From NCBI GenBank assembly GCA_904063045.1, contig CAJFCJ010000014.1, forward strand, positions 2,043,643 to 2,107,642: a DNA stretch of 64,000 bases, in the 5' to 3' direction. The notes under the pieces were generated by a model, which was not told where the DNA came from, ran no database searches, and saw only the letters and a program-made list of their open reading frames with translations. This document shows positions 24,364-36,848 of the stretch, piece after piece. Both the position numbers and the translations under genes were made by a program. Position 1 is the first letter of the stretch; every line of letters starts with the position of its first letter. The DNA comes from Dimorphilus gyrociliatus. Lineage: Eukaryota; Annelida; Polychaeta; Dinophilidae.

Positions 24364-25725
24364 ATGAAGTGGATACTAAGGATTTTTACCATATTTTTTA
24401 TAACACAATTAACTTATAGTATACCTATAGATGGAAATTCAAGTAAAAACATAACTTTAATATTCAATATAAGACAACAATATTAATCAAATATACTTTT
24501 TTTTATCTTTCTTGTTTCTAGTTCAAAGGATTAACAATAGACTTGATGAAGTAATAAGTAAAATAAATGATTTATCAAAAACCTTAAACAACGAACACAG
24601 AGAAAGTAAACTAAATTTTCTTTATTTCTAATAGAAATGTATATAATAGTTATGAATATATTTTAAAGAAAAAGAACTAAACTCTGGAACTTGGCCATTT
24701 CCAATGAGAAGAAGCAGCGAACCAGCAGACAAGCTGTCAACGGAAACAGTGAAAATAAATATCCTAAAACATTTAATTAAAGGTAAAAACAATTATAAAT
24801 AATTAAAAATTCTAATTATTCTATATTTCTTCATTAGAAATTCAGAAACAAATTGATAGAGAAAATTCAGGAGGAAAATTGGCAAGCGGTAAGTTTTTAA
24901 TATACAAATAAGATCGTAACTCTATTCATTCTGTACAAAGAAAGCTTGCGATAATAAAATAAATTTCTTTATTATATTTTTTATCTTGATTTACAAGTTG
25001 GAGTTTTTCAAATTGACCCCAAATTGATAATATTTTAACTTTTCTATTGTATATAATCTAAATAATTTATCTATGATATTTTATATTTTCTACTTGAAAT
25101 TCATAGTTTTTGTTTCCTTACTAATATCTTACTTATTTCTTTTTTTTCCTTTTTATTTTTAGCTGAGACATATAGAGATAACCAACGAAGAGGTAAGAAA
25201 GTAGATCATAAACAAAAAGTGAAAGTAATCTTTTAATCTAAAATCTCTTTCTCTTTTTTTTTCTTTATCTATATATAGAATCACCATCTTGGCAAAAATT
25301 GGCAGAGTTATTGATAGCTGGAAAACATAGGGAAGCTGGTAAGATAGACACTATGCCTTCCAAATAAGCACAGATTCTATTTTTTTTTTTTTGCTAAACT
25401 CTCTCCCTCTCTCTCCCTTTAACCTTTTAAATATCTTTGCTATTATTTACTCTTTGAGTTACTTTTAATTTTTTGATTATTTCAAGTTATTCTATTATTT
25501 GTTAAAAAAAAAGAATAAATTGATTTACTAAATAAATGTCTCCTCCTGTTTTTTAACCTAAATAAGCTTTCAGCTTCTTTTCTTTTCTTTTGCCTATGAA
25601 ATATTAAAAATTGTTCATTTCCCACCCCCATCTCTCAACACTAAAATCTTACAATTATTATTGTTTTTGAAAAGCGTCTATTTGTGTTTTTCTTCATTTT
25701 TTTTATAGATATTCCTATTCCATGA
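24364..25725 (+). CDS. secreted peptide precursor, 7 small exons, all introns phase 1
   Basis: Exons 24364-24442, 24522-24605, 24669-24782, 24838-24888, 25163-25192, 25279-25338, 25709-25725 join in frame to 144 residues. Every border has GT/AG and all six introns are phase 1, so each internal exon (84, 114, 51, 30, 60 bp) can be skipped without breaking the frame. Residues 1-19 form a signal peptide (ILRIFTIFFITQLTYS). The rest is charged and helical, without cysteines, and is punctuated by basic pairs: KK after exon 2, MRR in exon 3 and NQRR at the end of exon 5. The segment between the two RR sites (about 48 residues, starting SSEPADKL) has an INILKHLIKEI pattern loosely like CRF/DH44 hormones, but it lacks their C-terminal amidation signal. 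After the last RR comes ESPSWQKLAELLIAGK, which carries a possible Gly-Lys amidation site. Reading through the last donor gives an alternative end at about 25368. No family recognised. Confidence 0.62.
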
Positions 25726-28446
25726 TGAGAGAGAAAAGATGTTAAAGAAGTATGACAATTACAATAAAATTTTAGCATAAACCAAAAACAAAACTTCTTA
25801 CCCAATTGTATCTCAAAAAAAACCTTATTATTATCTATGAACAAAAGTATTAATTACCTCTTCTAAGAGAGACAGAGAGAGGGAGAGAAAGAAGGCAATT
25901 AAACAGGAAAAAATTGAATATGAAAGGAAAATTGTGTTCTTAATTTTTTCTTATAATCATTGTCGTTTTTATTATGTACTATTGTTCAAAGTTTACTTTT
26001 GTTACTGTAAGATGAAAAGTAAAAATTTCATTTTTATTAATATATTTTTTTATGTAGTAAATAGAAAATACAAACAATATTAATAGAATATTCAAGGTTA
26101 ATATTTTATATAGTAAGAGTCTTTCTCTTCTTTTTCTTCCTGTTGATTGAATTTTATTCACTTTTAAACAAAATGATATTTCTCTTTTGTGAAAACTGCG
26201 AAAAGACCTATTTCTGTTTTCTTTTTTGCTTAGATTTTTAATTAATCATTTTAAACACTTTAAGGAAGATAAATACAAATAATAGTAGAATTAATAGCAA
26301 AGATATTGTATTTGGAATGAGGAGCCAGTCTTTTTTTGGTGTATGTATATTATTGAAAAGTTTTGTTGAAAAAAGCTAACACTAACTGGATAAGAAAAAA
26401 ATGATTTATCTCTAGAAATTTCAAGTCTTCCCCATTCAGGTTTAGTAAATGAAACATTTCTATAATTTAATCCAACTTGATCGAAAATATAAGCATTTAT
26501 AATTGACAAGCGCGAGCTACAACCTAATAACCTATAGAATATATAAAACATTTTCAATTTATTTTAAGAAATAACTCTCTTGTTATATATACGTTCAAAA
26601 TGTACACTAAATACATCTCAAAGCACATTTACTATTGTGAGATGTGATTCGAATTGGTTGAAAATATGCTCTTGAACTATTGAACTATCATCATGATAAT
26701 GATAAAAGCTAAGCTTATAGTTGAAGATAACAAGTTTAATACAGTATGAATATATCTCCCTATATTGTAAACTAAACATATATATATATATATATATACT
26801 GTATATATATTTAATTGCACTCTTTACAATTTTATCTATTAGCGTAATAGTATGGTATAACCATTACAAGAACTTTTAAGTGTAAGAAACTCATAATTTC
26901 ACCTCTAGCAAGGGAAATGAGTACAAAAAAATTAAACGTTGATAACCAGTCACTCTCGAGTACAAATATATATATATATATAAACTGTATATACATATTA
27001 CTCCTAGTATACTTATATACACTATACATTAATATATATATATATCTAATATGCACAGTTACATTTTTATACTATAACCCTTTTGTAGAATATAAAGAAA
27101 CGATTATCATTTCCCTTTATTCTTCGTGTTACTAACTATTAATCATCTTATTCATACTACTCCTTCAAGGTATTCAAGCAAACATTATAATAGTATATAA
27201 ATGGTAAATTGTTATAGTTGCATTCCAAAATAAGAGGAGGGGAAAAGAAAAGAGGAAGGATTATAAAACACGACAACATTATTAAAATGAAAAGGACATA
27301 ATTATATATTTTGAACATTTAATAGAAGAAATAAAGTAAGGATATTAATTTATACTACGTCTTATATTTTTTCTTTATTTCTAATTCGTTTAATTTCTAA
27401 ACAAAACATTAAAGAGAAGAAAGATCATCTCATATTTAATACTGCCAATATAGAATCCCTATTTAACTGATAATAAAAATCTCGACCGACAAGCGCAATA
27501 TAAAGTACAAAAGGTAAACACTTGTTGTCTTCTGTTGACATTTCGTCATTCTAATGACGTCAAACCTATTGTTAAAAAGAGAGGTGGTAACGGTAAAGGA
27601 GGGGTTTAATATATATATATATATATAAATGTTTATATATACATATTATATATAAATATATACATAGTTATTTTGGCAGTCTCGGTACAAGTAGGGAATA
27701 GCTTTAATCAATATTCAATATGTATATTGTTTGTACTATAAAAAATAAGAGTGGAAAAATAAGGGCGTAGTTCTTAGTTGTGTATGTGTTATCGAAAGAG
27801 TAATAAACCTGTAAACCCAAATATTTGGATACACTTAACTAAACGTTTTGTTTTATATATTCAAAATTAATTTACTATAAACCGTTCTTTATATTACAAT
27901 TAAGAAAATTAAAAATATAATAAAACTACAGTAGTTTTTTATTGAATACAAACTCACTAATTAATTAATGTAGTTGTAATTTTTTATTATATATATACTG
28001 TATATATAATATATAATATTTATCTTTAACTCGTCTAGTCTATACTCAGAAATAGTATAACGTCTTGCCTATTGATCATCGTGAATAAAGTTTCATGACG
28101 AAATTTCTAATATCACGAATTCATGAAACATAGTTAAAACTATCCTGTTCAAGCTGTTCGTGATTTTCGTGTATTCTTTACAAAAAATATAATATTTTTA
28201 AGGGAATTTAACGAATGAGAGCAGAGTTGATAATCGTCAAGATTATAATTCATAGTTCTTTTAATAAAAGTACAAAAATAGGCCTAGTACTTTTTGTATA
28301 ATAGTATATTTTTACTTCAAAAGCTATAAAAACTAAAGAAAATACACAATTCGGTAAAAATCTACTCTTAATCATTACTATTGTATTTAATTTAGTTCAG
28401 AAAAAACAACATAGACTATTCTTCTACATTCAATACCCTCTCTAAC

Positions 28447-28465
28447 TCTCTCTCTCTCTCTCTCT
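28447..28465. repeat. (TC)n microsatellite
   Basis: Pure CT dinucleotide run. Confidence 0.9.
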
Positions 28466-28739
28466 TTTAATATTGCTTATTTTAGTTTCAAGTTTCAACT
28501 TACTCCATAATACTAGTTGTAATAATAGTAAATTGAGATCCTGTATGGCATTTGACCATATCACCACAGTTAAACATATAAAAAATATAAAAGCGAAAAA
28601 AAAATACCAAGAAAACACTTTGTAAAATGTGCCATCTATCGGTTTTATATTAAATATTGATACTAATCATTTTTTTTCTATTGAAACATACGTAGTACAC
28701 ACACACACATACATACATATATATAGACAGTATATACAG

Positions 28740-28745
<6 letters not shown>

Positions 28746-28801
<56 letters not shown>
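28746..28801. repeat. (AT)n microsatellite, longest in window
   Basis: About 56 bases of uninterrupted AT, preceded by a CA run (28697-28706) and two CAGTATATA units. Confidence 0.95.
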
Positions 28802-28803
<2 letters not shown>

Positions 28804-29488
28804 CTATATTAGTATAAACTATGGATAATTTATTATTTTTACAACATTCTCTCTATTCTCATTGAATGGAAAACAAAAATGAAGGAGCGCGTGATTTAAT
28901 ACACATATATACAGTATATATTATTATTAATAATAATATACAGTATATACTTTGAGAAACGAAATTTCTTCTTCTCTCTCCTTTTATTTCATCTATCTTC
29001 CTTTCAATCAATCTGTTTATTTGACTATGTACGTCTTAATAACTTATGAGTAAACCTAACAACAACATATTTTTCTGGTCTTATTTTCAAATAGTAAATA
29101 TTTAGACAAGGTTTTATAATATAATAAAGATGGCGCCATAAGTGCAAGAATTTCATCTTGAACTCTATTACTTCGTGTTCAGGCCTTCTACGATATGAAT
29201 TGATTAAATAAAAATTAAAGACAAAATTTATTTATTAGAATTGGAGAAAAAAGAAGAAATTACTGTTCTTTTTCTGTTTATTTAGTAATAAAAGAAATAA
29301 TAAGAAAGTTTAAAATATATACAAAAAATACGAAGATAGAGAATAAAGAAAAGGGATACAAGTTTTTAATAAGAGAGGTTAAAATGTTTTATTTATAATA
29401 CAATATCGAGTGACGTAACGAAATAATCAACAAATTATACTTTTTGTACATATCAATGCGTATTTATTTAGTTTTCTATCTCTGCTTG

Positions 29489-29515
29489 TCTCTCTCTCTC
29501 TCTCTCTCTCTCTCT
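29489..29515. repeat. (TC)n microsatellite
   Basis: Pure CT dinucleotide run of about 27 bases. Confidence 0.9.
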
Positions 29516-31237
29516 AATATAAACTTATTAAAAAAAAGGCTATATGGAGCAATTCTTTTCTAGAGCGAATTCGAATAGTGTAATCTGAAGCCAAACGGCA
29601 TCATCACACAGAGCAATGGGATTTATTAATCTAAAGAGTGAAATTGCGTACAAGAGGATAACTTTAATCAGACACTGAAGAATAAATGAGGAAAAACAGT
29701 TAAGTCAAACAATTTTCTAAAAACTAAGCCTAATACATTAGCTTTAAAAAAGATTTATATATATATATATATATATATTGCATTAACTATACATAAATTA
29801 TAAAAATATATATATAATAAATATATATATATATATATATTTTAAAAGAGCTATTAGTAAGAGAAAGGGTTAGCAATTATCGAATGATAAGAAGAAAAAA
29901 TAAGAGATATCTTATAATGATTTTATTGTATTTTTCTATTTCTCGGTGCAAAAATATATGCAAGTGATTCATCTTGGTTTAAAGTTGAGTGTATATAGTG
30001 CGCCATAAGAATATGTGCGTGCTTGTGTATTTTCCTTGTATTCCTCTCTATTATATATATATATATTCTGTATATATACAAATATATATACAATATATAT
30101 TTGAATATTTAAATTATATACATTATGATATGTATGTTATACTTTATATATACACATATATAGTACAATTGGCTAGTTGTTTTTCATAGTTAATATCGCA
30201 TAAATTGATATTGAGACAATAAATCAGAAGACAAGGTCAAATACTCAGTTTAATATGTTTTCATAATAGTTGTCGAAAAGGTAAGCGCTTTCTATTACTT
30301 GCCTCTCTTTCAAATCTGTTTGGACAGCTTCTTATATAGATATAGATCTTAGGAGAACCGTATATTTTTGAATTATCAAAGAGAGAAACAAAACGACAGA
30401 GAGGCTGAGAAAGAGAAAGGGATAGTGTGAGAGAAAGGAAAATATACAAGTAAACTTTTAAAAGGAAACGATAAACAGCTAGAGAGGTAGAGAATAGGAA
30501 TAAATGAAAGAAGTAAATATATAGATAGAGTTGAAAAGGATGAAGAAGAAAATTATCAAATCAAATTCCAAGAATTTTTGACTTTTTCGAATTAAAAAAT
30601 TACGCTATCTGTTTTAATAATAGGTAAAAGTCTTACAGATACTGTTTTATGCGTAGATTGCACTTTATTTTACTTAGATATGAAATATTAAAAAAAAATG
30701 TGTGTGAATAAACTGGTAAAAATATTTAGCAAACGTTGTATAATTATTCTATTATAACATTACAACAGGATAATTTATGGCCTAAGCAATACATACAAAT
30801 TATCCTTCCATGTTCAATTTACCGTTGCAAAGGGAAAAAAAGCATTGTTTTATATATAGTAGAAATACATCTTTCTTTAAAATCAGTATTTTTAATAAAA
30901 TATATAAGAGAAAAAGAGTAAAGAAAGAGATGAATTAGTCTAATTGTGATATATATTATTATATGTAGCGTATATATCATTTGTTTAATTGTCTTTAAGC
31001 AATCCTCTCTATCTATATATATATATATATATATGCATATTTATCTATATATTTTACATTTTCAACCGCATAATAGGAGAAGCACACTATCGTTTGTCAT
31101 TTAAAAAGAATGCTGAAATCCGAACGAACGATTAAAATGGAGGATAATGGACAAAACTCATCGAGAAAATCGCATTTTTATCTAAATCTTATATAGTAAT
31201 TATACCTTTAATATAGTAATTATATAATTTATTGAAA

Positions 31238-34200
31238 ATGATACTAGAAACCTTCTTAATTTATAGTAAAAGGTTACAAGAATTTGGTGAATTGTTGAAA
31301 AGAAATAGAACTGAAGAAAAAATTTCAATTTATAAATTAAAGAAAAAGGTTGAAAAAATATTAAAAAATAGATTTAATTCTTATAATAAAGGTTTAATAA
31401 TTTTTAATAAATAAACAAGATATAATTAATATTAATATATGCAATTTTTACAGTTCACGAATACGTTCAAAACGAATTAAAAGCCATTGAACAGAAAGAT
31501 ATAAAATCTTTAACATTTGGTCAATTTTCTTATATACTATCGGAATTGGAAGAAGGAATAACAAAAATGTAAATTATATAAGAAAGAAAAATATAAAAGA
31601 AATTACTATTTATATATAAAACAATTGAAAATATTTTTTTTATCTCTTTTCTCCAGATCGAACGCGTCAATAATTTCGGATAAAAAACGTAAGAAAATAA
31701 AAAATAATGAATCCTTCTTTTGTTCTCTTCATTCTTTTCTCTATTTTACTTTATTTTGTCTTATTATACAAGATATTTAATAAAATTTACTGCCTTTTTT
31801 TTAAACAAGTATCTTGCATAAAAAGAGAAGAAAACAAAAGAAGTATATTCCGTTTAAAAACAGTCGTTTAATTTTCTTCCTTTTCTCCTTTTTTCCAATC
31901 TAAAATACATTTAGAAAATGAAGATTTAAAGGCAATAAAGAAGATGGAAAAGTTTGGTAAGTGTCTTTTATGGTACGGTATATAATTTCAATATAAACCA
32001 ACTATATTTAATTAAATTAAATAGTATTCCTGGGCGGAAGTTGTGGAATTACAACATGGAGGAATGATGTTATTAAAAATTTAGAAAAGAATAAAATTAA
32101 TTACTATAATCCATTGAAATCTGATTGGACAATCGAATGTATGGAAGAGGAATGTAAAGCAAAAGAGAGTGCTTTTGTAAATTTTTTTGCAATAAAAAAT
32201 AACTCGCGAGGAATAGCTAGCATCTATGAATCAGCCTATCTTCTTGGTAAGAGAAAGAATGTTATCCTTGTATTAGAAGATATGAAGAATGGTGCAAATG
32301 AGCACCGAATAGATAATCAATGCCTCAAAGATACAGAATACGAGGAACTAAAACAGGCTAGACGTTACCTCGCGTACTTGTACGAAAGACAAGGTTATCC
32401 CGTCTATAAGAACGAAAACCAGGCAATATTACATTTGGAAAGTATAATCGAAGAGTATCCTGAATTATTCGACAGATCTACAAAGAAAAGAATTCAATTA
32501 TCAAATGACAATATCATTGATAAACTCGAGTAAGTTGAAACTTAATAATATATATATATATACGTTGTTCTTATTGTTTAAAAGTCACCTTAGTATGTTA
32601 AAATCATATGCTATATTATATGTACTATATATTATAGTATACTAAATACTGGATATGTTATTTTCTCAAATTACCGTTAAGAGTAATCAAACAACCTGTT
32701 TAAAAGTCTTTAAAATTCTATTAGGAAATGTAAAAAAGCTGTTCATTATTCTATCTATTGTTCCTGTTTTATTATTTAAACGATATTTAATGAAAAACAA
32801 TTTTATTCCTTATTTGCTTATCTTTCTTTCATTTTCTAAATTTCTCCCTCTCTTTCTTATCTTTTCTCCAATCGTAAATCTTGTCTCATTAATTTGATTC
32901 GCTATTAGAAAAAAAACTGAAATTTTTAACTTATCATCAGAAAATGATTATTGATTGATTTTTGATAAAAAAACAAAATAGTAGCCTTTTCAAGTTTAAC
33001 ATTTGTGGTTTTCTTATCAACGTTTTGTACATTTAAAACAAAATAGAAGAAAGATTATCTCTAAATATCTCTTTTTTCTCTGTCTCTCAACAGAAAACTT
33101 ACAGATTCAATAACAGCAATTATAGAAGAAAAGAAATTATTGAATTTTACTGATTTAGAAGAGTTTTATGATAATTATTACAATTGTAATTTGCCATTTT
33201 GGGCTCGTAATAATCTTGAATCGTTCAAATGTTCAACAGTCGACGAGTGTTTATGCTTTTTAAGCGAATTTCGCAGCTATAACAAGCAAAAATTGATAAG
33301 AATGCTTAAAGGTGAACTTACTCTTACAAAGACGGATGAAAGAGATAATTATAGAATATTCTATGGTAATGAATTAATTGATTATATAGAAAATAATGTA
33401 TATTAAATATAAATATATATATATATATATACTAATATATATAAAGAAATGTTGATTATAATATATTCCTCTCTTTATGTTCGTCTGTCTAGATTTGAAA
33501 AGGAAACAAATGAAAAAAATGAATATCAAAAGAAATTTATCGTTCTCCTACAAAATTGGATCATTTCCCTTAATAAAAGAGGATTTCAGCTTTTTAAATG
33601 ATATTTACTGTATTGGGTCTAGTTTAGGATATTCAAAGAAAATTAATTATCTTCTAAATCAATTTAAAAATGATATGGTTATGGGAAACCAGAAAATCAA
33701 AATGTTCAAAAATCATTCCTGGTCAAACGATAGATATAATAGGAAAGAAGAAGCTGAGAAACTTCGTAGTAAAGTCCTGTTCTTTCTATTCGGTGAGGAT
33801 TGTAGAGGAATTCTTACTGGTGTAGAAGCTGCCTTTTTCATAGGAATTGGAAAATTCGTAATTGTTCACTCAGAAAGTTTCAAAATAGATAATAAAGTAA
33901 GTAATAAATTACAAACTATTTAGTTAATCTATTGAAATAAAAAATTGATTTTTTTATTATTATTAAATAGGATAAAATCAGCGAAAGAGAATTTAAAGAC
34001 TATAATAACGCTAGGAAATACTTAATGGAAATGTTCTCTAATCAGCGATTTTTTAATGAGCCTAATGAAGTTATCACTAACTATATTAACAAGAAATCAA
34101 AGACAGTTCAAGATTCTTTAACATTATTACTTAATTTGCAAAAAATGGGAATATTTTCGAAACATACAGATAATATAACAAAGGAAAACCTTCGTGAAAC

Positions 34201-34255
34201 GATCTCAAAGGATAATAAAGAAAAGCTTATAGGTTGCCTGCAGAAGAGGGGTTGA
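31238..34255 (+). CDS. double nucleoside 2-deoxyribosyltransferase-like domain protein, 8 exons
   Basis: Model: 31238-31391, 31454-31568, 31657-31688, 31915-31956, 32025-32529, 33094-33365, 33493-33896, 33971-34255; 602 residues with matching phases. After a basic, helical N-terminal region (about 1-114) comes a first domain (from residue 115: VFLGGSCGITTWRNDV, INYYNP, then RGIASIYESAYLLGKRK with the presumed catalytic Glu), as in the Nuc_deoxyri_tr2 family (PF15891). A linker follows, then a second, more diverged copy (from about residue 410: DIYCIGSSLG, CRGILTGVEAAFFIG, then NNARKYL matching QARRYL of copy 1). The fold cleaves N-glycosidic bonds of nucleosides or related nucleotides; the substrate here is unknown. 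The weakest point is the exon 6/7 junction: another frame through 33503-33605 also looks coding but ends in TGA. Upstream non-coding exons are possible. Confidence 0.7.
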
Positions 34256-36848
34256 AGGAAAATTGATAAAACATTTAAAAATATATATATATATAATATA
34301 TAGTATATAAAATCCTGATTATAAGCTTCTCACTCCTGCACCGAACTGCTAATATAATATCCCGTTGAAATCTTCCTATCCTCCTTCAGTCTTTTATCAT
34401 GCAGAAACAGATGAATATAAAAAAAATAAATTTCTATTATACAGTAAAAACCATATATTTTATATATATATATATTAATATATGTATATTATATATGTAT
34501 ATATAACTCTAATAATAACCCCGCTAATATCAAATAAAAAGAATTTTTAGACTTTGATTTTACTATTTTTTTTTTAATATTATTATTTTTATTAATTTAT
34601 GATAATTTCTACATTTTTATATTCTTCTTTATACTTTATATATCTCGTGCAAACCCATCTTAGATAACAAAAATTTATAAATTATCTCCCTATTCAATTC
34701 GTGTCACAACTGATAATATTCGTGTTTTTTTTTTCTTTTTTTTTCAATCATATCTCTGTTCCTTTGATTTAAATTCTTTGATAATACATAACATAAAGAT
34801 GGAGGTATATAATTAATATACATCTAATTGTTTTTGTTGTTGTTTTTCTTCTTCTCTTTTAACATTCCATTCATAAATCACTTAATAATTTCTATTTATT
34901 AAATAGTTTGTTCTTTTGATATTACTATTTAACTGTTAACGATATATTCTCCTTTCTTCTCCATAGTGTTATCTCTATTAAATTGTACCGCTATAATTAA
35001 AACTCTATTTATAATTGATAACTGACACTCTTTACACGCTAGCGCCATCTGTCTGAATATTTTATTAAATTATTCTTTTAATGTACAATATGCGATATTC
35101 CATTATTTAATTAGAATTGTATAAAGTATACTTTGTAAAATAGAATAGATGCAAATATTTTGAATTGCATATATTTTTATAGTAACAGTCAATTATAAAA
35201 AGATTCTACAATTGCAAATACCTGAAATAATAGACAGTAATTAGGTCACAGATGCGCTTGGCAAATCGAAAGGAGTGGTGGGCTTCCAGATGAACAAAAA
35301 TAGCGAATAGAAAGAAGATAATGGAATAGCCTTAGAAATTTCTCTCGAATCAATAAATCTTTTTTTTAAAAGAATATATAAGACTTTTACGCTATTTTTT
35401 TAAAACTTCTCATCCAATAAATCAAAATTATGATTGCTCTCTGCTTTGACAGATATTTTTCAGAATTAATAATGTTTTATTAAGTAAATAATAAAGTAGA
35501 CGAAAGGGTAAATAGATGGAGAGAAAGAGAGAGAGAGAGTGAGTGAGAGAGAAAGGGCGGTGAAGAGAGCAGCAAGGAGCAAAGAGGAAATTGAAATTTA
35601 GTTTAAAATTTCTAATATGGATCACGTGATCTTCAAAAACCGATGGCTATCTAGTAATATAAATAAAATATTTTTAGAAATGTAAAGAAAAAAAGAGGGG
35701 TGACGGTGAGGAGTAAAAGAAGATGAGGGAAGAGAGAATGATGGAGATAAGGATGGCAATATGTGGGCGTGATGTTGTTTTCTTCTACTTCTTTAGACTA
35801 TAAGTTTTTAGATAGATTGATTGATATAAAAGTTATTCCTTTTAATACATCTAGATCTTTTCAGTAATAATTCTCTCCTATACTATTCAATCATTTCTTA
35901 TATAAAGCAGATAAGAAAGTTTAATTTGTCATTCACAGCTAGTCCTTAATTTAATTAATTCTTCACCCATTTATTATACTCATAGGGAATTTAAACAGTT
36001 AGTTATTTTAAGCGTACTGTAGGCTAAACAATAAAAAAGTTTATTTATACGCCCTCTAACCGCCATGACGACTCTCATCATACAGTAATATACAGTTACA
36101 GATATTTGATGATCCATGAGCTTGACTTGACTAGTGATCGTGTAATTAAGGTGTGTCGTGATATATTTTAACAGTAATAATAAAACTAAATAACAATGTA
36201 GATACTATCTCTAGAATACTTTTAAATATTATAATCAGACAATTTTTATTCCTAGCTTGATTATAAGCCGGAGGAAAATTTCATTCAGATTCATATCAAG
36301 TATTACTGTTGATGAGATAGATATACAGAATACAGTAATAGTAGATCTTTTAAATATGTTACTTCCTTTAGTTTTTCATCTTTACTATTTCACATATTAT
36401 AATTACAAAGGATGCAGATAAAACTCTTTCATTCGAAATTTATTAAATTAGATTATTACACTGTTATCACACATTAACAATTTAAACAAGAACAATATTA
36501 AGTAATTATAAATATGAAATAAAATACAAATTAAAACAAATTATATCCTTTTTATGGAGGAAAACACAAGCAAATTTCAAAACAAGATACTCTATACATA
36601 AGAGAGAAAGAGGAAGAAGGAAACGATGATAAGACTATATTATTACCAAATAGAGGAAGACAGAAATTCAGTGATATATATATGTGTGTGTGTGTAATTT
36701 ATGATATGTATAACTTCATTTATTTGGAAAAAAATCCTATTAGATTATAAGAAAGACATAACAGTAAAGTTAAGCAAAGAAAACACAGGAATACGCTTTT
36801 GTTAAAGAAGTAAAGAAAATTTAGCAAATCAATACCTTTCACTTTCGA
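34256..36848. other. intergenic; contains a short copy of coding sequence
   Basis: About 2.6 kb of AT-rich spacer between converging genes. It has an AGCGCCATCT site at 35041-35050, purine-rich tracts at 35520-35580 and 35685-35760, and a 34-base near-exact copy (35403-35436) of the 3' part of the glycosyltransferase-like gene next door. No gene recognised. Confidence 0.5.
35403..35436 (+). repeat. 34-bp duplicate of glycosyltransferase-like coding sequence
   Basis: Bases 35403-35436 equal 36879-36912 except for one mismatch (T versus G at the 27th base). In the second location the stretch is minus-strand coding sequence of the glycosyltransferase-like gene (NHHFDLLDEKF region); in this location it is non-coding. 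Confidence 0.85.

Larger units (their letters stand above)
25726..31237. other. long intergenic stretch rich in microsatellites
   Basis: About 5.5 kb with many (AT)n and (TC)n tracts and at least six TATATACTG/CAGTATATA palindromic repeats (near 26802, 26980, 27998, 28726, 28912, 30066). An AGATGGCGCC site is at 29128-29137 and a GCCATCT site at 28631-28637. The minus-strand open frame at 26291-26557 has non-repetitive sequence but no recognisable domain or partner exon, so it is left uncalled. Confidence 0.5.

Noticed and set aside
24364-25725. Calling the mini-exon peptide gene a CRF/DH44 hormone
   Set aside because: Only a short INILKHLIKEI pattern agrees, and the C-terminal Gly-basic amidation signal required for that hormone family is absent.
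26291-26557. Minus-strand open frame of 88 codons with non-repetitive sequence (SFTKPEWGRLEIS)
   Set aside because: No recognisable domain and no in-frame partner exon found within 2 kb; a lone exon cannot be supported.
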